In this document: piece after piece, positions 8,865 to 17,514 of the stretch
Numbering within the stretch: the stretch's first letter is position 1
Layout: the number at the start of each line of letters is the position of its first letter
Source of the DNA: Pseudomonadota bacterium
GTDB lineage: Bacteria; Desulfobacterota; Binatia; Binatales; Binataceae
Assembly (NCBI GenBank): GCA_021325025.1
Contig: JAJPHZ010000035.1
Location: forward strand, 124,001 to 188,000
Length of the DNA stretch: 64,000 nucleotides
Direction of reading: 5' to 3'
Notes under the pieces: generated by a model
What the model saw: only the letters and a program-made list of their open reading frames with translations
Database searches by the model: none
What the model was told of the DNA's origin: nothing
Made by a program: the position numbers and the translations under genes

Positions 8865-9593
8865 ATGAGCGCTCCCGGCAAACCGGTCGCCGTGGTGACG
8901 GGCGCCGGCCGCGGAATCGGGCAAGCGATCGCGGTGGAGCTGGCCCGCGGCGGCTACCGGCTGTGTCTGGCCGCGCGCACCCGCGAGCAACTGGAAGAAA
9001 CCCGCGCAGCCAGCGGGCTTGCGCCCGTTGACTCTCTGATCGTGCTGTTGGATCTGGCAGAGGCGCCAGCGCCCGCGGCGCTAATCGAAACCGCACTCGC
9101 CCACTATGGGCGGCTCGATGTGTTGATCAACAACGCTGGATGGGCGCCGCCGCGCCGCGCGCTGGTCAAAATCAGCGAAGCCGAGCAGGATCGGATGCTG
9201 GCGGTAAACCTGCGCGCTCCGATTGCACTGACCCGCCTGGCAGCGGCGCACATGCTCAAGGCAGGCGGCGGCGCGATTATCAACGTCGCCTCCACGGCGG
9301 GCTTGCGCAGTCCGGCGATGGAATCGATTTACGCGGCGGCCAAGGCCGGACTGATCGCATTCAGCCGGTCCTGCTTCAGCGAATTGCGCGAGGGCGCGGT
9401 GCGCGTGTCGGTCGTAATTCCCGGTCTGGTCGACACCGGGTTGATTCCCCCAAACAAGCATCTGGATCGCGCGCTGATGCTGAAGCCGGCCGCCGTTGCC
9501 CATGCCGTGCACCAGATCCTGACCGCCCCGCCCGGCGCCTGTCCAGCCGAGATAGTGATCGAGCCGGCGCGCAATCCGGAGCGCTCGCGATGA
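8865..9593 (+). CDS. Short-chain dehydrogenase/reductase
   Basis: A 242-residue classical SDR with TGAGRGIG (12-19), AARTREQLEE after strand 2 (Arg suggests NADP preference), NNAG near 89, Ser in NVAST and catalytic YAAAK. It is not closely similar to the tandem pair at 4.6-6.1 kb. GGAGG at 8854-8858, six bases before ATG, fixes the start. It is divergent from the phosphohexomutase and followed by a 302-base non-coding gap. The substrate cannot be inferred. Confidence 0.82.
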   Translation: MSAPGKPVAVVTGAGRGIGQAIAVELARGGYRLCLAARTREQLEETRAASGLAPVDSLIVLLDLAEAPAPAALIETALAHYGRLDVLINNAGWAPPRRALVKISEAEQDRMLAVNLRAPIALTRLAAAHMLKAGGGAIINVASTAGLRSPAMESIYAAAKAGLIAFSRSCFSELREGAVRVSVVIPGLVDTGLIPPNKHLDRALMLKPAAVAHAVHQILTAPPGACPAEIVIEPARNPERSR

Positions 9594-9895
9594 GGCTGCA
9601 ATTGCCGCTCACCCTGTCTGACCGAACCTTTGCGCGGCGCGCGAACTGGCGTGAGCAGAAGTTCTCGCGCACTGCAAACGGCGAGGCGGCCGAATCGGTA
9701 GGACAGGCGTCCTTCCCGGTCGATGAGGCGCGAGCATTTGCTGCTCGCGCCACCGTTGTTTTCCGAGGCTGGCGCGAGCAAGTATGCATTGATGGCGGCC
9801 AGGGAGGCCCGCCACTCTATTTATTTTTCCGGCCGCGCTTGCCGCGCGATTTCCACCTTCCGGTTCAATCGGTCGTGGTAGGTCGCTGAGCGCTG
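9594..9895. other. Non-coding gap with 10-bp perfect hairpin and repeated 10-mer
   Basis: No convincing gene lies in these 302 bases. The 10-mer GGCGCGAGCA occurs at 9727-9736, inverted at 9742-9751 (a perfect stem with loop TTTGC) and again direct at 9771-9780. A short open frame starting at 9590 inside the SDR stop runs through here, but its composition is unlike a protein. The hairpin is followed by ACCGTTGTTTT, so it may terminate the SDR transcript, or the block may be one copy of a dispersed intergenic repeat. Confidence 0.5.
9727..9751 (+). repeat. Perfect 10-bp inverted repeat (stem-loop)
   Basis: Arms GGCGCGAGCA and TGCTCGCGCC with a 5-base loop, followed after a few bases by a GTTGTTTT run. 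It lies 134 bases after the SDR stop on the same strand. It could be a weak intrinsic terminator or a REP-like element; the third copy of the arm at 9771 favours a repeat. Confidence 0.5.
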
Positions 9896-10783
9896 ATGTT
9901 CACCTTAAGATTGGCGCTGACCCTGCTGATCGCGGCGCTGGCGGCGGCCTTGATCGCGCCATTAATCGCGCCAATCGTCGCATCGGCCGGCTTTCACTTC
10001 CCGTTTCCCCGCATTTTCGACCGCGTCGTGATGGTCACCCTGGCGATCGCAATTTGGCGCGAGCGCCATGAATTGGGTCTGGCGCGGCGGCTGCAAGCCG
10101 GATTCGCCCAGCCGCTGGCCCACCTGGACGACGCCGCGGCCGGGCTGCTCCTGGGCGCCGCCGCGATCGGCGTGTTGTGGGTTGTGGCGTGGCTGAATGC
10201 TCCCACGGGCAGCCGCGCCCAAGGGGTCGCGTTGTTGATGGCACTGGCGGGCAACATCGCGGCCGCGCTGACCATCGCGATAATCGAGGAAGGATTCTTC
10301 CGCGCCTTTTTGCTCCACGGAATGGCCCAAGATCTTGGCTGGTGCGGCGGGCTGATCGGCAGCTCGGCGATCTACGCCGCGGCGCATTTAGTGAGATCGC
10401 CGGCGCGTTTTGAGCTGCGCGGCATCCATCCGTTGGCCGGACTCCACAATCTGTCGGCCAGCCTCGCTCAACTATGCCATCCGATTTCTGCCGCGCCTGG
10501 CCTCTTTGGTCTGTTCCTGCTCGGCCTGCTGCTGGGCATCGGTTTGGTGAGAACCGGCCGAGTGTATTTCTCCGTCGGCCTTCATACGAGCGTGATCCTG
10601 GGTGCCAAGACCTGGCACAAATTCGCCCCGGGAGCGCAATCCGCACCGCCGTGGCTGGCCGGCTACGGCCGTCCCCCTATAATCAGCGGCGCGGTCGCCT
10701 GGCTGGTTACCCTAGCGCTGCTGGTGGTGGTTGACCGGCTCACGCGCGGCGCCAACGCCCCTGACCGCACTCGACACGCATAA
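9896..10783 (+). CDS. CPBP-family intramembrane metalloprotease (PF02517)
   Basis: A 295-residue multi-pass inner-membrane protein with about seven hydrophobic segments. The CPBP/Abi signature is present: EEGFFRAFLL in one helix, AAHL in the next and GLHTSVILG near the C terminus, which supply the glutamates, arginine and histidines of the active site inside the membrane. Members cleave near membrane-anchored cysteines or work in bacteriocin self-protection and protein processing; the substrate here is unknown. It is a stand-alone gene that converges on a small secreted protein gene. Confidence 0.8.
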   Translation: MFTLRLALTLLIAALAAALIAPLIAPIVASAGFHFPFPRIFDRVVMVTLAIAIWRERHELGLARRLQAGFAQPLAHLDDAAAGLLLGAAAIGVLWVVAWLNAPTGSRAQGVALLMALAGNIAAALTIAIIEEGFFRAFLLHGMAQDLGWCGGLIGSSAIYAAAHLVRSPARFELRGIHPLAGLHNLSASLAQLCHPISAAPGLFGLFLLGLLLGIGLVRTGRVYFSVGLHTSVILGAKTWHKFAPGAQSAPPWLAGYGRPPIISGAVAWLVTLALLVVVDRLTRGANAPDRTRHA

Positions 10784-10886
10784 CAAATGCAGCTTCAAGG
10801 GGAATTTAACCCGACGAGTCTGCGTTATTTCGAGGCACAAATCATGGCTCGGTTAGGAGCAACCTCGCAGCGCAGTGAGGGCCTTC

Positions 10887-10919
10887 GGGCGAAGGCTCTG
10901 CTGCGGACTGCCTTCGCCC
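10887..10919. terminator. Putative bidirectional terminator hairpin
   Basis: Arms GGGCGAAGGC (10887-10896) and GCCTTCGCCC (10910-10919) form a perfect 10-bp stem with a 13-base loop, between convergent genes ending at 10783 (+) and 10933 (-). A modest GTTGTTT run follows on the plus strand and there is no T tract on the minus strand. Confidence 0.45.
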
Positions 10920-10932
10920 GACGCCGGGTTGT

Positions 10933-11310
10933 TTAGGGCAATTGTTTTGCAAGTTTGCCGTCGCGATTGTAGAACTTCAGCACCGGTCGTCCGTCGTGTT
11001 CGACATCGAGCGCCGCGCGTAAGGTGGAGTGATGGTCGAACAGCGACAAACCCGAAACCCCTCCCGTTGAGTGGAGCGAAACAGTGGCGCCGCCGTGATC
11101 GTACAGCGTCATGGTCGCGCCGCCTGCGCTTCCAGCTATATCGGCCAGGCGGGTACCCGAGGCGTCAACCAGATAGAAGCTCTCGGCCGTAACCGACTTG
11201 GCGGTCTCCGCAGCGACGGGAGACGGCGACAAGAATCTTGTTGACAGAACTCCTCCTAACAATCCCGCCAATAGAGCCGACGCGAAGCTAAGTAACCGAT
11301 CTTTACGCAT
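10933..11310 (-). CDS. Exported or membrane-anchored beta-repeat protein, unknown function
   Basis: 125 residues: an N-terminal signal or anchor helix (about 6-30), then short repeated beta units of the type FYLVDASGTRLADI, MTLYDHGGATVSL, LSLFDHHSTLRAAL and LKFYNRDGKLAK. These resemble the repeat units of small bacterial proteins with a beta-solenoid-like appearance. The ATG at 11310 is chosen because GGAGG lies five to six bases upstream, rather than an in-frame start at 11361. It is probably periplasmic or held in the inner membrane facing out. Function unknown. Confidence 0.6.
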   Translation of the reverse strand: MRKDRLLSFASALLAGLLGGVLSTRFLSPSPVAAETAKSVTAESFYLVDASGTRLADIAGSAGGATMTLYDHGGATVSLHSTGGVSGLSLFDHHSTLRAALDVEHDGRPVLKFYNRDGKLAKQLP

Positions 11311-11454
11311 TTTGTCCTCCTGTAAAGAACTGTTGATTAATGTGCATTTCGCATATTGCATGCCATATTCGTGCGTCGGCGGCTAAAAACATCAGAGACA
11401 AATTTCACGCTGCCGGCACGATGATTGCGTCAAACTGCAACGAGGTCGAATCGG

Positions 11455-12084
11455 ATGGCGCACAAGAAGCCGGAAGTGCCGCCGGATTTACCGGCGCCCC
11501 TTCGAACCGAGACCCTCGCGAAGGGCGGGTGGGTAGACCGGGATTTCGCCGCACGATGGCTGGTGGAGCACTGGAGCGACCGAACCTGCCCGGCCTGCCA
11601 TCAAAACAATTGGGGAATGCTGGAAGAGCTCGTGCAGTTGCCGGTCGGCCCCCGGGTCCCGGTCGCGCCGCAGGAGTATCCTTGCATTCTGGTTACGTGC
11701 AGGAACTGCGGATACCTGATGATTTTCAGCGCGATGCGGATGGGGATCGTGCCGTCAAACGTGTATTTGGTCTCAAGAGATCAGATGCGTCAGGTCGCCA
11801 CTACCTCGGCGGCGGCGGCGCTTTGGCGGGTGATCGCTGCGGCTTCGGCGGGCCTGGGAATCGGCTTTTTGGCCAGCGGCGTCATGAGCAGTAAGCCGTT
11901 GTACACCGAGCGCACCGTGCTGTTCCAAATCCTGCCTGCCGGTTTACTGATTTTGTTCGCTATCTCGCTGCTGGCGATATTGCTGGAGCGCCGCCGCCGC
12001 CGGGCACTGTTGGCCGGTATTGAGGAGGAGTCAAGGATCCCGACCGAATCCCGGATCGAGCCCGCGGAGATGAGCCTGGAGTGA
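11455..12084 (+). CDS. Zinc-ribbon membrane protein, unknown function
   Basis: A roughly 209-residue protein with one CPAC motif near residue 46 and a CRNCG motif near 82, together a likely zinc ribbon on the cytoplasmic side. Two hydrophobic helices follow (about 120-145 and 158-180), then a charged tail. The ATG at 11455 has GAGG nine bases upstream. No named family was recognised. It is convergent with the acyltransferase gene, 16 bases apart. Confidence 0.6.
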   Translation: MAHKKPEVPPDLPAPLRTETLAKGGWVDRDFAARWLVEHWSDRTCPACHQNNWGMLEELVQLPVGPRVPVAPQEYPCILVTCRNCGYLMIFSAMRMGIVPSNVYLVSRDQMRQVATTSAAAALWRVIAAASAGLGIGFLASGVMSSKPLYTERTVLFQILPAGLLILFAISLLAILLERRRRRALLAGIEEESRIPTESRIEPAEMSLE

Positions 12085-12100
12085 GGTAACTCCTGATGGC

Positions 12101-13141
12101 TCAGTCGTAGATCTTCGGGGCGCCGCGCGGGCGTGTGCGGTAGCGGCGATGGGTCCACAGGAACTGCTCGGGATAAGTGCGTACCATGCGCTCGATCGCG
12201 GCGACGAAACGGCGCGTATTCTCCAGCAGGTCGGCTTCCACGTCGGCAGTGCGCTGCACATCCAACTCGCCCTGGATGACGATGCGATGAGTGCGGTGGT
12301 TGGGGTCGCGGACGATGAAGACCGGCACCACTGCCGCCCCCGACATCCGCGCCAGCCGCGCCAGACCGCTGCTGGTGGCGGCAAGCTCGCCGAAAAACGG
12401 TACGAACAGCGCTTCGCTGCGTTTGGCGTTCTGATCGAAGGGGATGCCGACCATTTCACCGTCGCGCAACGCGCGCAGCACGGCGCGCGCCGCGGCGTGC
12501 TTGCGGATGATCTCCACGCCGGCGCGCTCGCGAATGAACGTCATCAGCGCGTCGGCGGGTAAAAAGCGTTGCGTGTGATGCACTAGGCTTATCTGATAGC
12601 CATTCATGGCGTGAGCCGCGGGCAGCAGCTCGAAGTTGCCGAAGTGGGCGGTCAGGACCAGGATGCCGCGCCCGGGAGTGCGGCGCACGCACTCCTCCCA
12701 CTGCTCGAAGCCTTCGTAGCGCACCTTGCGCACCAGGCGGCGGTAAAAAAAACCACCCAGGCGGACGTATTCGGCGCCGCTGCGTCCGAGGTTCACATAC
12801 GAGCCGCGCAGGATGCGCAAGCGTGCCTGCGGGGTGAGGTCGGGAAAGGCTATTTCGAGGTTGCGCAGCCCGATCTTGACGTGGCGCTTGTCCAGATGAA
12901 AACCGAGCAGGCCGGCCAGTATACCCAACCGATAGAGCACGAAATCGGGCAGCAGGCTCAGCAGGTGGACCAGCCCCACCATCGCCACCAGCAGACACCT
13001 GCCCACAGGACCCAGCTTAAGGTGGGAACGCCGTTGGGGTCGCTTGAGTTTGAGCGCGACAGGCGGTGCAGCCGAGGCGCCGCGGTTGGCTGCCGGCGGG
13101 GGCGCGACGTCGTTGGGGAGCAGGCTGCCGGTGGCTTTCAC
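12101..13141 (-). CDS. Lysophospholipid/lipid A biosynthesis acyltransferase (LpxL/HtrB family)
   Basis: A 346-residue membrane-associated acyltransferase with an N-terminal hydrophobic helix (about 47-75) and the HxxxxE catalytic motif in TAHFGNFEL, followed by the DQNAK segment typical of LpxL/LpxM-type late acyltransferases. It would add a secondary acyl chain to lipid A or a related glycolipid at the inner membrane. The N-terminal 40 residues are proline- and alanine-rich and look like an extension. Its ATG overlaps the glgC stop (ATGA, 13138-13141), so it is coupled to glgC, an unusual pairing. Confidence 0.82.
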   Translation of the reverse strand: MKATGSLLPNDVAPPPAANRGASAAPPVALKLKRPQRRSHLKLGPVGRCLLVAMVGLVHLLSLLPDFVLYRLGILAGLLGFHLDKRHVKIGLRNLEIAFPDLTPQARLRILRGSYVNLGRSGAEYVRLGGFFYRRLVRKVRYEGFEQWEECVRRTPGRGILVLTAHFGNFELLPAAHAMNGYQISLVHHTQRFLPADALMTFIRERAGVEIIRKHAAARAVLRALRDGEMVGIPFDQNAKRSEALFVPFFGELAATSSGLARLARMSGAAVVPVFIVRDPNHRTHRIVIQGELDVQRTADVEADLLENTRRFVAAIERMVRTYPEQFLWTHRRYRTRPRGAPKIYD

Positions 13142-14385
13142 AGCAGCGAGATGTCGCCCAGGCGTTCGCGTTTGGGAGCCTTGGGAATCACCACGATCCC
13201 CGAGTCGGTGATGAAAAACCGCCGCCGGTCCCGGTCCAGGTCATAACCGATCTCGTCGCCCTCCGGGATGTAGACGTTTTTGTCGATAATCGCCCGGCGA
13301 ATTCGGGCATGCCGCCCCACTTCCACATAGTCCATCAGGATCGAATCGTCCACCTCACTGTAGGAATGAACAAACACCGAGCGTCCCAACACCGAGTTGC
13401 GCACCGTCCCGCCGGAGATGATGGAACCCTCGGAGATCACCGAATGCAAAGCCTGGCCGCGCCGCCCGTTTTCGGCAAACACGAACTTGGCGGGCGGCTG
13501 ATTGTAGTAGGCGGTGCGCAACGGCCAATTGGGATTGTACAAGTTCAGATGGGGCCGCGCGTCGCGCAGGTCCAGGTTGGCCTCATAATACGCGTCCAGC
13601 GTCCCCACGTCGCGCCAATAGCTGAGGTTCTGCTCCGAATCGCCGCGAATACGGTTGGTCATGAAATTGTAGGCGTAGACTGGCACGCGCTCGATAAGGG
13701 CGGGAATCAGATCCTGGCCGAAGTCGTGATGACTATCGGAACGCTGCGCATCCTCCACCAGCGCCGCCCGCAGTACCTGCGGATCGAACAAGTAGTTGCC
13801 CATCGACGCCAAACAGCGGCCCGGCGCCCCGGGCATCGATTCGGCACGCTCGGGTTTTTCGCGGAAGGCCGTAATGCGCATCCCGGAGTCGATCTCGACC
13901 ACGCCGAAATTGCGTGCCTCCTCCACCGGCACCGGCAGCGTGGCGACAGTTACCGCGGCCTTGTGCTCGACGTGGAACTCAATCATCTGCTGGATATCCA
14001 TCCGGTAGATGTGATCGGCACCAAAGACTGCCACCAGTTCGGGCTTGGCGTCATCGAGCAGATTGAGGTTTTGAAATATGGCGTCCGCCGTGCCCTGATA
14101 CCAGGTCTCTCCCATGCGCATCTGGGCCGGCACCGGAGTAATGAAATGGCTGGGCAGCAAACCACCGAACTGCCATCCGTCCTTCAGATGCTCGATCAGC
14201 GACTGCGAGCGCCATTGGACCAGAACGTAGATCGAATAGATGCCGGAATTGACCAGGTTAGATAAGACGAAGTCGATTATCCGGTACTTGCCTCCGAAGG
14301 GCACGGCTGGTTTTGCCCGATCCCGAGTCAGGGGGTGTAGCCGGGTCCCCTGACCTCCAGCCATGACGAGTGCGAGGGTTCTCAT
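13138..14385 (-). CDS. glgC: Glucose-1-phosphate adenylyltransferase
   Basis: A 415-residue enzyme that makes ADP-glucose from glucose-1-P and ATP, the committed step of bacterial glycogen synthesis. Seen: [30 protein letters not shown] at the N terminus, [15 protein letters not shown], and a C-terminal left-handed beta-helix ([18 protein letters not shown] region). Length and motifs match GlgC. The phosphohexomutase at 7.4 kb could supply glucose-1-P. The downstream acyltransferase starts inside its stop codon. A 324-base gap lies upstream, where its promoter should be. Confidence 0.93.
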   Translation of the reverse strand: MRTLALVMAGGQGTRLHPLTRDRAKPAVPFGGKYRIIDFVLSNLVNSGIYSIYVLVQWRSQSLIEHLKDGWQFGGLLPSHFITPVPAQMRMGETWYQGTADAIFQNLNLLDDAKPELVAVFGADHIYRMDIQQMIEFHVEHKAAVTVATLPVPVEEARNFGVVEIDSGMRITAFREKPERAESMPGAPGRCLASMGNYLFDPQVLRAALVEDAQRSDSHHDFGQDLIPALIERVPVYAYNFMTNRIRGDSEQNLSYWRDVGTLDAYYEANLDLRDARPHLNLYNPNWPLRTAYYNQPPAKFVFAENGRRGQALHSVISEGSIISGGTVRNSVLGRSVFVHSYSEVDDSILMDYVEVGRHARIRRAIIDKNVYIPEGDEIGYDLDRDRRRFFITDSGIVVIPKAPKRERLGDISLL

Positions 14386-14709
14386 TTTCGAGATTTGGTG
14401 TTGCCTTTAGCATTCAACCAAAGGTTCGGCTCGGTCAGCAAGAGTGCAAAAGCCGGGTCGGCGAACGGCCTGCATCAAAATCTTTGCACCAGGTGGAGCG
14501 AATTTTCCAGCAAATTGGGGTCGAGGCACTGGTTTCGCCCTTTGTTCGTATGATATTCTACCCACATTCGCTCAAAGAATTGGCATTATCTGTGCAGCCG
14601 GATTCGGCACGTGAGTTGCTTGAAACATTTGCGCGTGTCCATCGTCTAAATATGGGCAAAGGGGAACGAAACGGATCTTCGTGCAGTTCTCCGGAAGAGA
14701 GGCAGACCA
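14386..14709. other. Divergent intergenic region, no gene seen
   Basis: 324 bases between the divergent glgC (-) and a zinc-ribbon gene (+). It is less GC-rich than its surroundings, as expected for promoters. A TTGAAA at 14620-14625 with a TCTAAAT near 14646 is a possible plus-strand promoter, but the spacing of about 20 is long. No clear minus-strand promoter, repeat or structured RNA was seen. Confidence 0.4.
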
Positions 14710-14994
14710 ATGCAACGACGCAACGAGAATCTTGCAAGCCCTGGAGTCGTCTACCGAACCACCTGTGAAAACCCAGGATGCGGCCATACGTTCGACCTGC
14801 GGATCACCGCCAAAGAGGCCGGTCTGTTGGGTGGCACGATGGCCTGCCCGCGATGCCGCCGCCACGGCGGGATGCTCAAGCGTTTGGGTAGGTTGGACGA
14901 CCGGCTGTTTGTAGCCAAACTGGTTTACAGGACGATTGGCACCGGCACCAGCGCTCCCGGCGAGGAGGGGGACCTGCTGAGCGATATCAGATAA
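14710..14994 (+). CDS. Small zinc-ribbon protein, unknown function
   Basis: A 94-residue protein with two cysteine pairs (CENPGC near 19-24 and CPRC near 46-49), forming a likely zinc ribbon. GAGAGG lies about nine bases before ATG. The gene is followed by a strong terminator at 15022-15064, which supports its being a real monocistronic transcript. No family recognised; it may be a regulatory or nucleic-acid-binding protein. Confidence 0.6.
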   Translation: MQRRNENLASPGVVYRTTCENPGCGHTFDLRITAKEAGLLGGTMACPRCRRHGGMLKRLGRLDDRLFVAKLVYRTIGTGTSAPGEEGDLLSDIR

Positions 14995-15021
14995 CATGCG
15001 GAATGCCGCCTCCGCGTCCAC

Positions 15022-15064
15022 GATGCACGGTCTCCGTTGTGGGGACCGTGCATCATTTTTTTTT
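15022..15064 (+). terminator. Rho-independent terminator
   Basis: A perfect 11-bp stem (15022-15032 with 15044-15054), an 11-base loop, then one A and nine T residues. It is placed 27 bases after the stop of the zinc-ribbon gene. This is the clearest intrinsic terminator in the window. Confidence 0.92.
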
Positions 15065-15081
15065 GCGGCCGGCCACAGCGC

Positions 15082-15720
15082 TCAAACCCCTGCAAGGGGT
15101 TGAATGACAACACCTTCTAGCCCCTGGATACTGGGCCGCTCCAGCAACCGCTTCATCCAGCCGTCAACGTTGCTGCGTCCGGCGCCCGGTTCGATGCCAA
15201 GTTCCTTGAGGACCAGCAGCCGGGGCACGAAGCCGATATCCGCCACCGAGAAATCTCCGGCTAAAAAGTGCTGGCCCTGCAGCTCGCGATTGACGTATTC
15301 CAGGACCCGCTCGACACTTTGGCGCAGGCGCTGCACGCGATTTGGATCGCGTTCGGCCTCGGCCTTGGCCATCTCGGCCATCAGTTGACCGACCTGGGGG
15401 GTAAAAGAGTTGTCGGCAAAATCCTCGAACAGGCGCGCCCTGGCCCGCAACGAACTGAACTCGATGCGCGGCAGGACCGGGGGGTCGGGGTATTCATCGT
15501 CGAGGTATTCGTTGATGATGGTGGAGTCGTAGACCACGGTATCTTCGTCAACCAGCACCGGGACGCGACCGTAAGGATTAAGCCGCAGGAACTCCGGGCG
15601 GCGATGCTCTCCCTTGGTAATATCCACCTGGGCCAACTCGTAGCTAAGGCTCTTTTCGGCCAGCACGATGCGAACCTTCTGGCCGAAGGGACAGGGAAGA
15701 AAGTCGTAGAGTTTAATCAT
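15082..15720 (-). CDS. Glutathione S-transferase family protein
   Basis: 212 residues with a thioredoxin-fold N-terminal domain (LYDFLPCPFGQKVRIVLAEK, NPYGRVPVLVDEDTVVYDST) and a helical C-terminal domain (DFSVADIGFVPRL). The CPFGQK motif near residues 10-15 and the cis-proline VPVL are typical of the beta/zeta-like or stringent-starvation (SspA-like) GSTs. It may conjugate or reduce with glutathione, or act as a non-enzymatic regulator. It lies 13 bases upstream of rplI's stop on the same strand, so it is downstream of the ribosomal operon and perhaps read through from it. Confidence 0.82.
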   Translation of the reverse strand: MIKLYDFLPCPFGQKVRIVLAEKSLSYELAQVDITKGEHRRPEFLRLNPYGRVPVLVDEDTVVYDSTIINEYLDDEYPDPPVLPRIEFSSLRARARLFEDFADNSFTPQVGQLMAEMAKAEAERDPNRVQRLRQSVERVLEYVNRELQGQHFLAGDFSVADIGFVPRLLVLKELGIEPGAGRSNVDGWMKRLLERPSIQGLEGVVIQPLAGV

Positions 15721-15733
15721 GTCGGCGGCCGCC

Positions 15734-16186
15734 TTACTCAGCCGCTACTTTAAGCTTGAGGCTGGCTTCAACGTCGGCGTCGATCCGCACCGGGACCGCA
15801 AATTCGCCCAGCTCCTTGATGGGTTCGGCCAGTAAAATCCGCCGCCGGTCGATACTGATCCCTCGGGCCGCCAGCGCCCGCTCGATATCGAGATTGGTGA
15901 CCGAGCCGAACAGCTTGCCCGCCTCGCCGGCGCGTGCGGCGATCTCGAGGGTCAGTTGCTCGAGGCGGTCCTTGACCTTGAGCGCTTCGGCGCGCTTGGC
16001 CTCGCGCCGCGCCAGAGCCAGGCGCTTTTCATGCTCGAAAGCGCGCAGGTTGTTGGGATTGGCTTCCACGGCCAGGTTGCGCGGCAGCAGGAAGTTGCGG
16101 GCGTAACCGGGACGCACTCGCACCACATCTCCTGGCCGCCCAAGGTTGGGGACATCGTCGCGCAAAATCACTTGCATCATCGCCAT
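15734..16186 (-). CDS. rplI: 50S ribosomal protein L9
   Basis: 150 residues; N-terminal L9 domain with MQVILRDDVPNLGRPGDVVRVRPGYARNFLLP, a long charged connecting helix, and a C-terminal RNA-binding domain. It binds 23S rRNA domain V. The ATG at 16186 has GGAG eight bases upstream; alternative methionines at 16180 and 16177 are also possible. Last gene of the rpsF-OB-rpsR-DUF2232-rplI operon, 13 bases after DUF2232. Confidence 0.95.
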   Translation of the reverse strand: MAMMQVILRDDVPNLGRPGDVVRVRPGYARNFLLPRNLAVEANPNNLRAFEHEKRLALARREAKRAEALKVKDRLEQLTLEIAARAGEAGKLFGSVTNLDIERALAARGISIDRRRILLAEPIKELGEFAVPVRIDADVEASLKLKVAAE

Positions 16187-16199
16187 TCCACAATCTCCG

Positions 16200-17156
16200 T
16201 TAAAAGAAGTCGTCAATGCTACCCGCCGCCTGGCTGGGCGGTTTGAGCCGGCGAAAGTCGATCCACAGGTCGAAGACGCCCGCAAGGCAGACCAAGGCCG
16301 CCAGCAGCGGCTGCAGCAGCGCGATCAGATAGACGGTGCCGCGGACGATCCGCGGCATCGCCAGCATCTGTAAGTAGTACGCCATAATGGCCAGACCTTG
16401 GCAAAAATAAATCGCCGCTACCACCACGAAGCCGTTGGCCGCTGCCACCCGCACCGCCGCCAGCGGGATGAACATCCCAAACCCCGACGCCAGCAGCAGC
16501 CAGATCAGCCACTCCGGCGTCCGCCAGGTCACCAGCGCGCCGAACAACTGATATCCCAGCTTCTCCTTGCCCAGCCATCGCGCCACCAGCCCCAGGTTGA
16601 GCAGCACCGTCAGCCCCGCCACCATCGCGCCCAACGCCGGCGCCATCTGCGCTGTTACTGCGAGCACCTGGTCGCTGATCTCGGCGCTCTCGGCCTTGCT
16701 GATTCCCAACTTTTCATAGAGGCCCGCCGAGTTGCTCATCGCTACGGCTATCGCGTCGTGAAGATGCCTGGCCAGTGCCGCAGGCGAACCCGCCCACACC
16801 ACCAATGCGACGGTTGCCGCCGTCAGCATCCCGGCGCCGGCACAGACCACAATCCATTCAAACCGCCATTGCCGGCGCAACATCGCCGCAATCAGAATCG
16901 TACCCAGCCCGAGGCTGAGCGCGAAGCCCAGTCCTTGGACCGGTCCGGCCACCAGAACCACCAACGCCAGGGTGATCGCCGAGGCCGCGGCGATTCGCGG
17001 CCACGATCGCGCCGTACCCAGTCCATAGATCAACAACGGCGCCGGCGCACACAGCATCGCGGGCGCGCCCAGAACGGGCACCACGCCACCGGCCAGAAAC
17101 AGAGCCGCGGCCGTAACGGCGGCGCGAATCAGGTCCAATGCCTGCTTCAACCGCAC
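16200..17156 (-). CDS. DUF2232 (YybS-like) membrane protein
   Basis: A 318-residue protein with about eight membrane helices. It sits between rpsR and rplI, the position where DUF2232/YybS proteins are found in many deltaproteobacteria and Firmicutes. The function of the family is not established; it resembles ECF-transporter S-component-like folds. The gene is 10 bases after rpsR and 13 before rplI, so it is expressed with ribosomal proteins. Confidence 0.75.
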   Translation of the reverse strand: MRLKQALDLIRAAVTAAALFLAGGVVPVLGAPAMLCAPAPLLIYGLGTARSWPRIAAASAITLALVVLVAGPVQGLGFALSLGLGTILIAAMLRRQWRFEWIVVCAGAGMLTAATVALVVWAGSPAALARHLHDAIAVAMSNSAGLYEKLGISKAESAEISDQVLAVTAQMAPALGAMVAGLTVLLNLGLVARWLGKEKLGYQLFGALVTWRTPEWLIWLLLASGFGMFIPLAAVRVAAANGFVVVAAIYFCQGLAIMAYYLQMLAMPRIVRGTVYLIALLQPLLAALVCLAGVFDLWIDFRRLKPPSQAAGSIDDFF

Positions 17157-17166
17157 TGCCCCGCTC

Positions 17167-17514
17167 TCAGGCTCCCAGGGTCGAAAAGGGCAACAGCGCC
17201 AGGATGCGGGCCCGTTTGATCGCGACGGTCAGCGCGCGCTGATGCTTGGCACAGTTGCCGGTGACGCGGCTGGGCACAATCTTTCCACCCTCGGTGATAA
17301 AAGTGCCCAGTGTGCGCACATCCTTGTAGTCCACTTTCAGGGTTTTGTCGGCACAAAAACGGCACACCTTGCGCCGCCCGCCGGGGCGCCGCCGTATCGC
17401 GCGCTCGCCCGGCCGTCCTTCCATCCCGGTCCGATCGCCTTCGGCGCGGGCAGTTGTGCGCGGACGCTGCTGAGCGGCGCGCTGAACTTCTTCCGGATTT
17501 TCGTTCTCAGCCAT
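17167..17514 (-). CDS. rpsR: 30S ribosomal protein S18
   Basis: 115 residues. The conserved core starts at KVCRFCADK and continues through [31 protein letters not shown]. Cysteines in CRFC and NCAKH match the zinc-binding (C+) form of S18. A 45-residue basic, low-complexity N-terminal extension precedes it. S18 pairs with S6 on the 30S platform, and rpsF is two genes upstream. ATG at 17514 has AAGG eight bases upstream and overlaps the end of the OB-fold gene by 8 bases. Confidence 0.95.
   Translation of the reverse strand: MAENENPEEVQRAAQQRPRTTARAEGDRTGMEGRPGERAIRRRPGGRRKVCRFCADKTLKVDYKDVRTLGTFITEGGKIVPSRVTGNCAKHQRALTVAIKRARILALLPFSTLGA

Noticed and set aside
9590..9889. About 99-codon plus-strand frame starting in the SDR stop (ATGA)
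   Set aside because: The coupling-like overlap was tempting, but the translation is Arg/Ala-rich without structure and spans the inverted repeat; treated as non-coding.
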